From: Celeribacter persicus
GTDB taxonomy: Bacteria; Pseudomonadota; Alphaproteobacteria; Rhodobacterales; Rhodobacteraceae
Assembly: GCF_003050785.1 (NCBI RefSeq)
Contig: NZ_QAOH01000013.1
Coordinates: 1-64,000, forward strand
Direction of reading: 5' to 3'
DNA length: 64,000 nt
In this document: one piece after another, positions 25,057-34,619 of the stretch
Layout: every line of letters starts with the position of its first letter
Position numbering within the stretch: the first letter of the stretch is position 1
Notes under the pieces: generated by a model
The model's input: the letters and a program-made list of their open reading frames with translations, nothing else
Databases searched by the model: none
What the model was told of the DNA's origin: nothing
Program-made: the position numbers and the translations under genes

Positions 25057-26571
25057 TCAGCGATTTCCCGACCGTGTGAACAGTCCCGCATCCTCGGCGG
25101 CTTTTCTGAGGGCGTTGGATTTGTTGACGGTTTCCTGATATTCGCCTTCGGGCGAGCTGTCGTAGACGACGCCGCCGCCCGCCTGGATATAGAGCTTTTC
25201 GTCTTTCAGGACGGCAGTGCGCAATGCGATGCACATGTCCATGTCGCCGCCTGCGGAGAAGTATCCCACACCGCCACCATAAACGCCGCGTTTTTCGGGC
25301 TCCAACTCGTCGATGATCTCCATTGCTCGCACTTTCGGCGCGCCTGAGACGGTGCCGGCGGGCAGGCCCGCAAGCAGGGCGGAGAGCGCATCCTCATCCT
25401 CGCGCAGTTCGCCGACCACGTTGGAGACGATGTGCATGACATGGGAATAGCGCTCGATGATGAATTCTTCGGTCGGATGGACCGTGCCGATTTTTGCGAC
25501 GCGGCCCACATCGTTACGGCCCAGATCGAGAAGCATCAGGTGCTCGGCCAGTTCCTTTTCGTCGGACAGAAGATCCTCTTCGAGAGCCTTGTCCTCCGCC
25601 GGTGTCGCCCCGCGTTTGCGGGTGCCGGCGATGGGGCGGATGGTGACTTCGTTGTCGAACACGCGCACGAGAATCTCGGGCGAGGCGCCGATGATCTGAA
25701 AGCCGCCGAAGTTGAAGAAGAACATGAAGGGCGAGGGGTTGGTGCGCCGCAGGCTCCGGTAGAGCGAGAAGGGCGGCAGCGGGAAGTCCTGCGTCCAGCG
25801 CTGTGCGGGCACGACTTGGAAGATGTCGCCTGCGGTGATGTATTCCTTGGCCTTCTCGACGGCGGCCTTGTAGCCTTCGTGGGTGAAGTTCGAGGTGGCG
25901 GGGGGCGCGATATAAGCCTCGCCCATCTCATGCGTTGCTTCGGAGGGCGCGCGTTCGAGATCACGGAGCGCATCCATCACGCGCTCGGCGGCCTGCGCAT
26001 AGGCGGCTTTGGCGGAGAGGCCGCTTTCGACCCAAGCGGGGGAGACGAGGATCACGTCGCCTTTCACCCCGTCGAGGATCGCAATCACGGAAGGGCGCAT
26101 CAGCACCGCATCGGGCAGGCCGATCGGGTCGGGGTTCACATTCGGCAGATGTTCGACGAGACGGATCATGTCATAGCCGAGATAGCCGAAGAGACCGGCG
26201 GCAGCACCCGGAAGCTCGTCGGGGATATCTACCCGGCTTTCTGCGATCAGGGCGCGGATCGAGGCGAGGGGATCGCGCTCATCTCGGACATAGCTTTCCG
26301 CGTCGAAACGGGCATTGCGGTTCACGAAAGCCTCCGTGCCCTCGCATTTCCAGATCAGGTCGGGCTTCATGCCGATGATCGAATAGCGCCCGCGCACCTC
26401 GCCGCCGGTGACGGATTCGAGGATGAAACTGTCGGTGCGTGCCCCCGCGAGTTTCAGCATGATTGAAACGGGCGTGTCGAGATCAGCGGCCACCTTGGCG
26501 TAGACGAGCTGGTTTTGGCCCGCGTTGAAGCCGGTTTCAAACTCGGCGAAGGACGGAATGAGCGTGGCCAT
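25057..26571 (-). CDS. trpE: Anthranilate synthase component I
   Basis: 504-residue chorismate-utilising enzyme that makes anthranilate, the first step of tryptophan synthesis, with ammonia from a TrpG subunit. Visible motifs: N-terminal feedback site region VSIMLKLAG and ESVTGGEVRGRYSIIGMKP, catalytic blocks GDIFQVVPAQRW, TRKRGATPAEDKALEEDLL, ELAEHLMLLDLGRNDVGRV and AGTVSGAPKVRAMEIIDELE. It is the second gene after ppiD (20-base gap), so it has no trp leader of its own here; trpG and trpD are not in the window. Confidence 0.95.
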   Translation of the reverse strand: MATLIPSFAEFETGFNAGQNQLVYAKVAADLDTPVSIMLKLAGARTDSFILESVTGGEVRGRYSIIGMKPDLIWKCEGTEAFVNRNARFDAESYVRDERDPLASIRALIAESRVDIPDELPGAAAGLFGYLGYDMIRLVEHLPNVNPDPIGLPDAVLMRPSVIAILDGVKGDVILVSPAWVESGLSAKAAYAQAAERVMDALRDLERAPSEATHEMGEAYIAPPATSNFTHEGYKAAVEKAKEYITAGDIFQVVPAQRWTQDFPLPPFSLYRSLRRTNPSPFMFFFNFGGFQIIGASPEILVRVFDNEVTIRPIAGTRKRGATPAEDKALEEDLLSDEKELAEHLMLLDLGRNDVGRVAKIGTVHPTEEFIIERYSHVMHIVSNVVGELREDEDALSALLAGLPAGTVSGAPKVRAMEIIDELEPEKRGVYGGGVGYFSAGGDMDMCIALRTAVLKDEKLYIQAGGGVVYDSSPEGEYQETVNKSNALRKAAEDAGLFTRSGNR

Positions 26572-26591
26572 GTCGGGCGTCTTTCTGGTCT

Positions 26592-28445
26592 TTATTGCAG
26601 TTGGCTATGCACCGCGTTGAGCGCGGTCTGGTTCACCGTCACGCCCTCGCGGGTACGCAGTGCGCGGGAGAAGGCGTCGATCACATCGGTGGCGACACCT
26701 TGGGCGGCGGTTTCGATGTAATTTTCCGCGATGGCGGCGTTCTCGTCCGAGGGTTCCGGCGCTTCGACGGTTTCGACCTTGGCGATGACCACGCGGCCCT
26801 CGCCGGGGATCAGCGTGGTGCCTCCTGCCTTGAGACCCGGCGCGAAGACCGCATCCATGAAGCCTGCGGGCATGGTGGAGATGAAATCCTGACGGGTGAT
26901 CTTGGTGAATTGTTCGACCGGCAGGCCGAGATCGGCCATGGCGGTGCCAGAGGCGACGCCGGTTTCAAGCGCCTCGGCGCGGGCGGTGAGTTTCTGGGCC
27001 AGCGCATCGGCTTCCCAGTCGGCGGCGACCTGATCGCGCACCTGATCGAGCGGTTTCACGCTTGCGGGCACGATCTCGTCGAGACGTAGGGCGAAAACCC
27101 CGCCATCGGACAGCTCGACGATCTCCGGATAGTCGTCCAGCGTCACGGAGGCGGCGGCCTGCTGGAAATCGGTGTAGGCGGCGATCCCGCCTTCGCTCTC
27201 CGGTGTCCAGTCGATCTGCCCAAGTTCCATGTCGGTCTCATTTGCCAGATCCTCAAGCGTGTAGCCTTCGGCGAGGTCGTTATCGAAAGCTTCGATCTGA
27301 TCGGCGATCAGGCGGGCGGCGGCATCCGCGGCCATCTCGGTCGCAAGTTCGTCACGGGCCTCTTCGAAAGGAATTTCGGAGCCCGCAAGTGTGCCGTTGA
27401 CACGATAAAGCGCCGGACCCAGATCGGACATCAGAGGACCGACGACGCCCGTGCCTTCAAGCGCGAAGACGGCGGGCCCGGCCTCGGACGACAGATCACC
27501 CTCGGAGACATCGCCCATGTCGGTGTCGATCAGCGCAAGGCCTCGGGCGGTGACTTCATCCTCGAATGTGCTTTCGCCGGATGCGATCCGGTCGGCGGCG
27601 GCCTGCGCTTCCTCCTCGCTGCCATAGACCAGACGTTCGACCAGACGGCGCTCCGGCTGGACATAGCTGTCGATGTTGTCCTCATAGAGCCGGCGCAGCG
27701 CGGCCTCGTCGAGATCGACCTTGTCGGTCAGCATGGCGGGGGTCAGCCAGGCATAGGTGATGCGCCGCGCCTCGGGAGCGGTGTAAGCGTCCGGATGGGC
27801 ATCGTACCAGCTCTGGATGTCGGTATCTGAGGCGGCGGGCACGCCGGTTTCGAGATCGGTGGCGGAGAGCACGGCAACGGAAATCGTGCGGCGTTCGCCA
27901 AGCCAGTCGACCACGGCCTGACCGTAGGACGGGGGCATGGTGATGCCGGAAGCCAGCGCACCGGAAAGGATCGAACGGGCGGCCTCATCACGCAGATCGG
28001 CTTCGAAATCGCCTTCGTTCATATTGTTGCGCGCCAGAAGCTCCTTGTAGGACTGGGTGTCGAATTTGCCGTCAATGCCCTTGAACGCGTCATAGGTCAG
28101 CAGTTCGCGGCGCACCGCGTCGTCACCGACGGAGAGGCCGAGGCGCGCGGTCTCGTTGTCGAGCGCGGCCTGTGACAGGAGCTGGTCAAGCACCTGTTGC
28201 GAGAGGCCGAATTCCTGTGCCTGAGTGACGGAGAAAGGCTGGCTGGTTTGGGCCTCGATCGCGCGCATCTGGGTGCGAAGCGCATTGGCGTAATCGTTGA
28301 CGGAAATGTCCTCGTCGCCCACAGAGGCCACACGGGTCACGCCACCGCCGAAATTCGCCGTGCCAAACCCGCCGAGGCCGATGATGAGGAGGCCGAGAAT
28401 CCCCCAGACCACCATTTTCGCGCCAGAACCCTTGCCGCTCGCCAT
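26592..28445 (-). CDS. ppiD: PpiD-type periplasmic peptidyl-prolyl isomerase/chaperone
   Basis: 617 residues. An N-terminal anchor (MVVWGILGLLIIGLGGFGTAN, about residues 11-31) is followed by a SurA/PpiD chaperone domain (SVNDYANALRTQMRAI, QVLDQLLSQAALDNE) and a degenerate parvulin rotamase region around residues 240-360. It assists folding of exported proteins at the outer face of the inner membrane. It is the promoter-proximal gene of a ppiD-trpE pair, a common but functionally unexplained pairing in Rhodobacterales. Confidence 0.85.
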   Translation of the reverse strand: MASGKGSGAKMVVWGILGLLIIGLGGFGTANFGGGVTRVASVGDEDISVNDYANALRTQMRAIEAQTSQPFSVTQAQEFGLSQQVLDQLLSQAALDNETARLGLSVGDDAVRRELLTYDAFKGIDGKFDTQSYKELLARNNMNEGDFEADLRDEAARSILSGALASGITMPPSYGQAVVDWLGERRTISVAVLSATDLETGVPAASDTDIQSWYDAHPDAYTAPEARRITYAWLTPAMLTDKVDLDEAALRRLYEDNIDSYVQPERRLVERLVYGSEEEAQAAADRIASGESTFEDEVTARGLALIDTDMGDVSEGDLSSEAGPAVFALEGTGVVGPLMSDLGPALYRVNGTLAGSEIPFEEARDELATEMAADAAARLIADQIEAFDNDLAEGYTLEDLANETDMELGQIDWTPESEGGIAAYTDFQQAAASVTLDDYPEIVELSDGGVFALRLDEIVPASVKPLDQVRDQVAADWEADALAQKLTARAEALETGVASGTAMADLGLPVEQFTKITRQDFISTMPAGFMDAVFAPGLKAGGTTLIPGEGRVVIAKVETVEAPEPSDENAAIAENYIETAAQGVATDVIDAFSRALRTREGVTVNQTALNAVHSQLQ

Positions 28446-28510
28446 GTTTTTCTTCTCCCATCAAGGTTGGGCAATTGTGTAGGGGCAAGCGACAGGGAGG
28501 GCAAGGCGGA

Positions 28511-29689
28511 TCAGGGCTTGATTTGTGCCAATCTCGTGAAAAGCGTTTCGATCTCCGGCACGCCGATATTGGCAAAGGCGATGCGCAACTGCCGCTCTGC
28601 ACGCGGGTCGTTTTGCGGCATGAAGGCGGTGCCGGGCAAAAGCAGCACTCCCGCTTCGCGCAGGAGCCAGGGGGCAAACTCGGAAGAGGGCATGTCGAAC
28701 GGGTGCTCGGCATAGGCGAAGAATGCGCCGCAACCGAGGAGTTTCCAGCCCTGGAGGGCCTTGAAACCTTCGATCATCGCCGCGCGCCGGGCGAGGATTT
28801 CGGTGCGCTCGCCTGCGACCCACTGACTGAGATTGCGCAGCCCCCAAAGTGCCGCGCGCTGACCGATTTGATTGGGGCAGATGGTGACTGTGTCGAGATA
28901 TTTCTCCACCTCGACCATCCGGTCGGTGCCGGTGATCAGCGCGCCGACGCGGTGACCGGTGAGGCGGAAGGCCTTCGAGAAGGAATAGAGATGCACGAGC
29001 GTGTCACGCCAGTCGGGTTGCCGGAACAGGTGATGCGGCACCTCGGAACGGCTGTCGAAATCGCGATAGGTCTCATCAAGCACCAGCATGATGCGATGTT
29101 CGCGGGCCAGTGCGTAGAATTTCGTCAAAAGCTCGGGCGGGTATTCGACGCCGCCCGGATTGTTCGGGGTGATCAGCACGATGGCGCGGGTGCGCGGTGT
29201 GATCAGCCGGGCGCAGGTCTCCAGATCGGGTAAAAGATCGTCGCCGGTGGGCAGCGGCACGGCATGGACGCCCGACATATCGCACCACATTTTATGGTTG
29301 AAATACCATGGTGTTGCGAGGATTACCTCGTCACCCGGCCCGGCGATGGTGGTCATCACGGCGGTGAAGGCCTCGTTGCAGCCGGAGGTGATCGCAACCT
29401 CCGGCGGGGAGATTCCGGCGTGATAGGCGGTGGACCATTGGTGAGCGAGTTCCTCCCGCAACTCCGGCAGGCCCAGCACCGGGCCGTAAAGATGTGCGGA
29501 AGTGTCTTCCAGCACAATGCGGGCGATCTCTTCGCGCAGCGGCAGGGGCGGAGCCTCCATGGGCGCGGCCTGACTGACATTGATCAGCGGGCGCTCGGGC
29601 GGGAAGGTCATGCCGTCCATCCAGCTTTTCGACGCGACGATGGGCGAGGCGGCGGTATGGGCCATGGCTGGATTGAGCGGGTTCGGCAT
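28511..29689 (-). CDS. PLP-dependent aminotransferase, class I/II
   Basis: 392-residue fold-type I aminotransferase. Start at 29689 (MPNPLNPAMAHTAASP) is behind AAAGGA; the frame open to 29809 lacks signals. Conserved blocks: LYGPVLGLPELREELA, TSGCNEAFTAVM, TPNNPGG, LVLDETYRDF and the PLP lysine in LYSFSKAFRLTGHRVGA. Specificity (aspartate, aromatic or other) cannot be deduced. It stands alone, with a 65-base gap to ppiD downstream and a 323-base gap upstream. Confidence 0.88.
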   Translation of the reverse strand: MPNPLNPAMAHTAASPIVASKSWMDGMTFPPERPLINVSQAAPMEAPPLPLREEIARIVLEDTSAHLYGPVLGLPELREELAHQWSTAYHAGISPPEVAITSGCNEAFTAVMTTIAGPGDEVILATPWYFNHKMWCDMSGVHAVPLPTGDDLLPDLETCARLITPRTRAIVLITPNNPGGVEYPPELLTKFYALAREHRIMLVLDETYRDFDSRSEVPHHLFRQPDWRDTLVHLYSFSKAFRLTGHRVGALITGTDRMVEVEKYLDTVTICPNQIGQRAALWGLRNLSQWVAGERTEILARRAAMIEGFKALQGWKLLGCGAFFAYAEHPFDMPSSEFAPWLLREAGVLLLPGTAFMPQNDPRAERQLRIAFANIGVPEIETLFTRLAQIKP

Positions 29690-30012
29690 GGGTGTATCCT
29701 TTCGTGATCGGGCCGAATTTAGGAGCGGCTCTCGCGGGATGCAATCGTTTCGCTGAGCTGTGATGTGTCCGTGACACGTCCGTAACAAGCGGTGTGCCAT
29801 TGCATGCAACGCGATGAAAACACTGGCAAGGCGCTGAAAAAACGACCTTTCATGCGGGGGTGAGCGGTTTTAGGGCAGCTATTCAGGATTTGTTTACCAT
29901 TTTTGCAAGAGCCTTGGATGACACTGGGGCAAAAGCGCCCCAATTGGAGAGCAGGCGTACCCGGATCAGAGCCGAAACGGATCTGGGCCAGATAAAACGA
30001 TAAGAGGTTGAT
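29690..30012. other. Divergent control region, aminotransferase / 97-aa gene
   Basis: No gene seen. The only repeat is GTCCGTGAC (29767-29775) and GTCCGTAAC (29778-29786), 11 bp apart in the same orientation, about 80 bp upstream of the aminotransferase start. Confidence 0.4.
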
Positions 30013-30306
30013 ATGGCAGTCATGAACACAGGCGGGATGGAGGGCGATCCCTATCTGATCGAAGACCTGCGGGCGGCACTCGATATGGCCCGGAGAGGCG
30101 ATGCGACGGGTGAAGCGGAGATGACGGAGCGCATCCGCGATCTGTCTTACGATATGGAATTGCGTCAGGCAGGCTATCTCGTGCGCTCGGCCTGCGGGGC
30201 TATCGACGCAGTGCTACGCGGCTCGGATCGCGGGGCCGGTCTGGCCTTTGCCGAGCATGAGATCGACAAGGTGCAGGATATGCTGCTGCGCGCCTCAGCG
30301 GCGTAA
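30013..30306 (+). CDS. Hypothetical protein, 97 aa
   Basis: 97 residues starting MAVMNTGGMEGDPYLIEDLR behind AAGAGGT. Predicted mostly helical; contains YDMELRQAGYLVRSACGAIDA. No recognised domain, signal or membrane segment. It converges with the TetR gene 17 bases downstream. Confidence 0.6.
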   Translation: MAVMNTGGMEGDPYLIEDLRAALDMARRGDATGEAEMTERIRDLSYDMELRQAGYLVRSACGAIDAVLRGSDRGAGLAFAEHEIDKVQDMLLRASAA

Positions 30307-30323
30307 ACCGGGGGCCTAGACGA

Positions 30324-30917
30324 TCAACTCTGCGGCAGCAACCATGCGGTGAGATACCCGGCCAGCCGCACCTCCAGCGCCTGTTGCCCATGCAAGGCGC
30401 AAAAGGTCAGGGCGATGGCCTGAATGAGAAAGGCGCTGATGCCTTCCCCCAGAAGCTCCGGGTCTGTGTCCTTGCGAAACGGACCCGAGGCGGCCCAACG
30501 GCTATAAAGCGCGATCTGGGCATCGAACTGCTCGGCGATGGGGCCAATTTCCGCACTCGCCGCAGCGCCCGAATGGCGGACCATTACATCGAACACCGTG
30601 CGTTCCGAGGTCGAAAAGGCAATCAGCGGGCGCATCCGGGCGATCATTTCCGCAATGTTTTCAGGAACGGGGGATTGGGCCATGGCTTCATTGAACCCGG
30701 CAAGCCGTGCGCCGATGATCTGTTCCAAAAGCGCGTCCTTGTCCTTGAAATGCGCAAAGAACGTACCCTTTGCGACGCCAGCGGCACCGACCACATCCTC
30801 GACCCGGAGATGTTCAAAACTGTCCTGCTCGATCAAGGCCTTGGCGGCTGCGAGCAGCTTTTCCCGGGTGGCGATGGCGCGTTTCTGGATCGGCTTGGTC
30901 ATGGTGTCAGTTTGCAT
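30324..30917 (-). CDS. TetR family repressor
   Basis: 197 residues. The N-terminal DNA-binding domain has TREKLLAAAKALIEQDSFEHL, then the helix-turn-helix VEDVVGAAGVAKGTFFAHFK; the rest is a variable ligand-binding domain. It is divergent from a flavodoxin-fold oxidoreductase, and two near-identical palindromes lie in the 67-base intergenic region, so it very likely represses both genes and is released by a quinone-like or electrophilic ligand. The start at 30917 lacks a Shine-Dalgarno; ATG 30902 is an alternative. Confidence 0.88.
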   Translation of the reverse strand: MQTDTMTKPIQKRAIATREKLLAAAKALIEQDSFEHLRVEDVVGAAGVAKGTFFAHFKDKDALLEQIIGARLAGFNEAMAQSPVPENIAEMIARMRPLIAFSTSERTVFDVMVRHSGAAASAEIGPIAEQFDAQIALYSRWAASGPFRKDTDPELLGEGISAFLIQAIALTFCALHGQQALEVRLAGYLTAWLLPQS

Positions 30918-30922
30918 GTTTC

Positions 30923-30964
30923 TTGACCACGGTCAATTTCGCGAATAAAATTGACCGCGGTCAT
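30923..30964 (+). promoter_or_regulatory. TetR operators overlapping a sigma-70-like promoter
   Basis: TTGACCACGGTCAA (30923-30936) and TTGACCGCGGTCAT (30951-30964), centres 28 bp apart, are copies of one palindrome. The first supplies a -35 (TTGACC, 30923-30928); a -10 TAAAAT sits at 30946-30951 with a 17-bp spacer; the second operator covers the expected start point near 30958. Binding at either site would block the oxidoreductase promoter. Confidence 0.75.
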
Positions 30965-30984
30965 TTTTTTGTTGGGGGGAGACC

Positions 30985-31578
30985 ATGTCCCAGAAACGTA
31001 TCTATATCCTGAACGGTCATCCTGCGGCCAATTCTCTGTCGCGGACATTGGCGGAAAGTTATGCGCGGGCCGCCGAAGCGGCAGGGTACGACTTGCGGAT
31101 ACACCACCTGAGCGATCTGCACTTCGACATGGATTTCGAGCGGGCGGGGTATAAGGACATCAAGCCGCTGGAACCTGATCTCGAAGAGGTTCTGGCGCAT
31201 ATCGACTGGGCGGAGCATGTGGTGCTGTTCACGCCGATGTGGTGGGGAAGCCTGCCAGCGAAGCTCAAAGGGCTGATCGACCGGGCCTTTTTGCCGGGGC
31301 GGGCCTTCGATACGCGCCACCCGAACCGTTTCGGCATGCCGCGCCCGATGCTGACGGGACGCAGCGGCCGGGTGGTGATCACCTCCGACACGCCGACATG
31401 GTTTCTCTGGCTCGCCTATCGCAATCCGGTCGCCGCGACGCTCAAGGGACATATCCTCGGTTTTGTCGGCATCAAACCGGTGAAACTCACGCAGCTTGCG
31501 GGGGCTTCGGAGGCAACGCCCGGAAAAGTGGTGCGCTGGCGGAAAAAAGTTGAGGCTCTGGGCGCGAGGGGCGCATGA
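30985..31578 (+). CDS. NAD(P)H-dependent quinone/FMN oxidoreductase
   Basis: 197-residue flavodoxin-fold protein of the KefF/MdaB/YwrO group: MSQKRIYILNGHPAANSLSR binds FMN phosphate, and FTPMWWGSLPAKLKGLIDR with the following AFLPGRAF is the family signature. Such enzymes make two-electron reductions of quinones or electrophiles with NAD(P)H. GGGGGAG precedes the ATG. It is under the adjacent TetR operators, which suggests substrate-induced detoxification. Exact substrate unknown. Confidence 0.85.
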   Translation: MSQKRIYILNGHPAANSLSRTLAESYARAAEAAGYDLRIHHLSDLHFDMDFERAGYKDIKPLEPDLEEVLAHIDWAEHVVLFTPMWWGSLPAKLKGLIDRAFLPGRAFDTRHPNRFGMPRPMLTGRSGRVVITSDTPTWFLWLAYRNPVAATLKGHILGFVGIKPVKLTQLAGASEATPGKVVRWRKKVEALGARGA

Positions 31579-31599
31579 AAAAGGGGCCGATTGGCCCCT
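31578..31599. terminator. Bidirectional hairpin between oxidoreductase and gpt
   Basis: AAAGGGGCC / GGCCCCTTT stem with GATT loop between convergent genes; the minus-strand copy continues into TTTTTC, the plus strand has only TTT. Confidence 0.65.
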
Positions 31600-31616
31600 T
31601 TGAGTTCGATCCGAGA

Positions 31617-32120
31617 TCAGTCCCGCCCGCGATACGGCTTGACGTATTGCATCGCCATATCCCACGGAAAGAAAATCCATGTGTCCTGAGACACTTCGGT
31701 GATATAGCTGTCCACCTGCGCGCGGCCTTTCGGTTTGGCGTAGACCGTGGCGAAATGGGCGTTCGGATAGAGCTGACGGCAAAGCTCAAGCGTGCGTCCG
31801 CTGTCCACCAGATCGTCGATCACCAGAATGCCGGTGCCATCGCCCATCAGATCGGCATCGGGAGCGTTCAGCACCTTCGGCTCGGTTTGGGTCTGGTGAT
31901 CGTAGGATTTCACCGAGATCGTGTCGACGGTGCGAATATCCAGTTCACGCGCGATTATCATCGCGGGGGCCATACCGCCGCGGGTGATCGCCACGATGGC
32001 ACGCCATGCACCGTCATCGGGACCCTTGCCGTCAAGCCGCCAGGCCAGCGCGCGGCTGTCCCGGTGGATCTGGTCCCAACTGACATGAAACCCTTTTTCA
32101 TGGGGCAGGCGGTCGGACAT
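31617..32120 (-). CDS. gpt: Xanthine(-guanine) phosphoribosyltransferase
   Basis: 167 residues from [20 protein letters not shown]. The PRPP-binding motif [18 protein letters not shown], the [20 protein letters not shown] block and [13 protein letters not shown] match Gpt, which salvages xanthine and guanine to nucleotides, typically at the membrane face. C-terminal [11 protein letters not shown] also matches. ATG 32129 four codons upstream is an alternative start; both have GA-rich leaders. Confidence 0.92.
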   Translation of the reverse strand: MSDRLPHEKGFHVSWDQIHRDSRALAWRLDGKGPDDGAWRAIVAITRGGMAPAMIIARELDIRTVDTISVKSYDHQTQTEPKVLNAPDADLMGDGTGILVIDDLVDSGRTLELCRQLYPNAHFATVYAKPKGRAQVDSYITEVSQDTWIFFPWDMAMQYVKPYRGRD

Positions 32121-32165
32121 CTCTTTCATCCTTTCATCATGGTGGCGAAGCCGGAGCGGTTCTTC

Positions 32166-32780
32166 TCAACTGGTGGCGATCCGCAGACCGAAAACGGCGA
32201 TAAGGCCGCCTAGGACGCGGTCGGTCCAGAGTTTGGCCCGGCCATAGGCTTGTCGTGCTTTTTGCCGCGAAAAAAGCCGCGCGACAATCACATACCACAG
32301 GGTTTCGTCAAAAAAGACGAAAAACAACAAGACCGCCTTAACGACCACGGAGGTTTCCGGCGGGACCAGACCGGCGAACACGGCTCCGAAGAACACGGCG
32401 GGTTTCGGGTTCGAAAGCTGCGTCATCAACCCGAGACGAAAGGCATTGGCCAGAGAGCGCGGGCTGGTCATCGCCGAGGCCTCGGGCAGGGGATCGGCGG
32501 CATGGCGGAAGGTCTTGTATCCGATCCAGATCAGGAACAGCCCGCCCGCGAGTTTGAAGGCGAGATAGGCGCGGGGGAAAATGTCGAACAGGATCGAGAG
32601 GCCGGAAAGCGCGGCAAGTGCCCAGATCACCGCGCCCAGCCCGAACGCCACGGCAAGGCCGAAGGCGGGGCGGAAGCCTTCTGAGGCGGCGGTGCGTACC
32701 GAGACCACGAAAGAGGGGCCGGGGCTCATCGCCGCGATCAGATGGATGCTCAGGATCGACAGGAATACGGTGAGTGTCAT
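32166..32780 (-). CDS. LysE/RhtB family amino acid exporter
   Basis: 204 residues with six predicted membrane segments. The N-terminal SIHLIAAMSPGPSFVVSVRT is the LysE/RhtB signature and QLSNPKPAVFFGAVFAGLVP is the second conserved block. Such carriers export amino acids or derivatives; the substrate cannot be predicted. GGAGGAG precedes the start. It lies in the same direction as gpt and fabI but with separating gaps of 45 and 81 bases. Confidence 0.88.
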   Translation of the reverse strand: MTLTVFLSILSIHLIAAMSPGPSFVVSVRTAASEGFRPAFGLAVAFGLGAVIWALAALSGLSILFDIFPRAYLAFKLAGGLFLIWIGYKTFRHAADPLPEASAMTSPRSLANAFRLGLMTQLSNPKPAVFFGAVFAGLVPPETSVVVKAVLLFFVFFDETLWYVIVARLFSRQKARQAYGRAKLWTDRVLGGLIAVFGLRIATS

Positions 32781-32861
32781 GTTGTGTCTCCTCCCAAAAG
32801 CACAGGCTGACGAAAAAAGGGAGCCGAAGCCCCCGTTTCGAAACAGTCATCCAAGGCCGGA

Positions 32862-33665
32862 TCAGTTCTTGGAAATATCCGGCGCATCCACGGCTTTCAT
32901 GCCGACGACGTGATACCCCGCATCCACATGGTGGGTTTCGCCGGTCACGCCTGCGCCCAGATCGGACAGGAGATAGAGCGCCGAATTGCCCACGTCGTCG
33001 ATGGTCACGTTGCGGCGCAGGGGCGAATTGTATTCGTTCCACTTCATGATGTAACGGAAATCGCCGATACCGGAGGCGGCCAGCGTCTTGATCGGGCCTG
33101 CGGAGATCGAGTTGACGCGGATACCGTCCTTGCCGAGGTCCTCGGCGAGGTAGCGCACGGAGGCCTCAAGCGCGGCCTTGGCGACACCCATCACGTTGTA
33201 ATGCGGCATCACGCGCTCGGCACCGTAATAGGTCATGGTGAGCATGGAGCCACCCTCGGGCATCAGCTTCGCCGCACGCTGTGCGACCGCGGTGAAGGAG
33301 AAGACGGAGATGTCCATCGTCAGGTTGAAATTCGCGCGCGAGGTGTCGACATAACGGCCACGCAGCTCGTTCTTGTCGGAAAAGCCGATGGCGTGAACGA
33401 TGAAGTCGATCTTGCCCCATTTTTCCTTGATCGCCGCGAAAAGCGCATCAATCGAGGCCTCGTCGGCCACATCGCATTCCACGACGAAATCGGAGCCGAG
33501 GCGTTCGGCCAGCGGATCGACGCGCTTCTTAAGTTGTTCGCCCTGATAGGAAAAGCACAGCTCGGCGCCATGATCTGAGAGCGCTTTCGCGATGCCCCAG
33601 GCGATTGATTTGTCGTTGGCAAGGCCCATGATCAGCCCGCGCTTGCCGTCCATCAGTTTCGTCAT
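32862..33665 (-). CDS. fabI: Enoyl-[acyl-carrier-protein] reductase (NADH)
   Basis: 267-residue short-chain dehydrogenase that reduces enoyl-ACP in fatty-acid elongation. The NADH fold starts LIMGLANDKSIAWGIAKAL; catalytic Tyr and Lys lie in YNVMGVAKAALEAS with the FabI-typical Y-x6-K spacing, and the upstream TMTYYGAERVMPHY carries the second tyrosine. C-terminal DDVGNSALYLLSDLGAGVTG is conserved. The start at 33665 (MTKLMDGKRGLIMG) has GAGGAAG. Divergent from pdxH, as in many Rhodobacterales. Confidence 0.94.
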   Translation of the reverse strand: MTKLMDGKRGLIMGLANDKSIAWGIAKALSDHGAELCFSYQGEQLKKRVDPLAERLGSDFVVECDVADEASIDALFAAIKEKWGKIDFIVHAIGFSDKNELRGRYVDTSRANFNLTMDISVFSFTAVAQRAAKLMPEGGSMLTMTYYGAERVMPHYNVMGVAKAALEASVRYLAEDLGKDGIRVNSISAGPIKTLAASGIGDFRYIMKWNEYNSPLRRNVTIDDVGNSALYLLSDLGAGVTGETHHVDAGYHVVGMKAVDAPDISKN

Positions 33666-33897
33666 GGTCTTCCTCGACCCCATTATTTTTCGTGTTATGA
33701 CGTGCTTTAGGGGTTTTCAGATAGGCGATCAAGCCTGCGTGGGGGCAAATTCGTGACGTGGCGTCACAACTCGGTGCAAATCTCCTTTGCGGCGCGGGGG
33801 TGCACAGGCCCTTCATGACCCCGCGCCTGCCTGCGATGACGCTTGCCGCTTCCGGATGTAGGGGGTATCCGGGGAAGGATAAAAAGAGGAGGGCGTC

Positions 33898-34515
33898 ATG
33901 GCTCCACGCACAGTTCCGCGAAAAGGCATTTTCGCAGGCAACGATCCGTTCGAGATCGCGCGCAAATGGCTGAAAGAGGCCGAAGCAAAGGAAATCAACG
34001 ATCCCAATGCCATTGCCATCGCCACCGTGGACCCCGAGGGGCTTCCGAACGTGCGTATGGTGCTTCTGAAGGAGATCGCTGACGATGCTTTCGTGTTTTA
34101 CACCAATTACGAGAGCGCCAAGGGGCAGGAAATCGAAAGCGCGGGGAAGGCGGCTTTCGTGATGCATTGGAAGAGCTTGCGTCGTCAGGTGCGTGTGCGC
34201 GGACTTGTGACGCGCGAAAGCGAGGAGCATTCGGATGCCTATTATCGCTCACGCGCGCTCGGGAGCCGGATCGGTGCCTGGGCCAGCCGTCAGTCGCGTC
34301 CGCTGGAGTCGAAGGCGGCGCTGATGGAGGCGGTGGCGAAAGAGGGGCTCAGGCACGGGCCGAATCCGAAACGTCCTCCGTTCTGGGGCGGTTATCGGAT
34401 CACGCCTTTGGAAATCGAATTCTGGGCCGATGGCGAATTCCGCCTGCATGACCGGTTCCGCTGGCGCAGGAGCGCACCGGATCAGCTCTGGGATATTCAA
34501 CGGCTTAATCCATAA
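33898..34515 (+). CDS. pdxH: Pyridoxamine 5'-phosphate oxidase
   Basis: 205-residue FMN enzyme that oxidises PNP/PMP to PLP. FMN-binding [20 protein letters not shown] and [17 protein letters not shown], and the C-terminal signature [15 protein letters not shown] with HDRFRWRR are all present. AAGAGGAGG precedes the ATG. Length and motifs are normal. It lies 232 bases from fabI in the opposite direction. Confidence 0.95.
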   Translation: MAPRTVPRKGIFAGNDPFEIARKWLKEAEAKEINDPNAIAIATVDPEGLPNVRMVLLKEIADDAFVFYTNYESAKGQEIESAGKAAFVMHWKSLRRQVRVRGLVTRESEEHSDAYYRSRALGSRIGAWASRQSRPLESKAALMEAVAKEGLRHGPNPKRPPFWGGYRITPLEIEFWADGEFRLHDRFRWRRSAPDQLWDIQRLNP

Positions 34516-34619
34516 GTTTTGCCTGACTTTGAGGCAAGAGGTGCAGGATGACGCCGGGGAACCCGACCTCTTGGTCAAAAAGACAGGGGGGAGGGGGCTT
34601 GAACCTTCGGCCCGAATGG

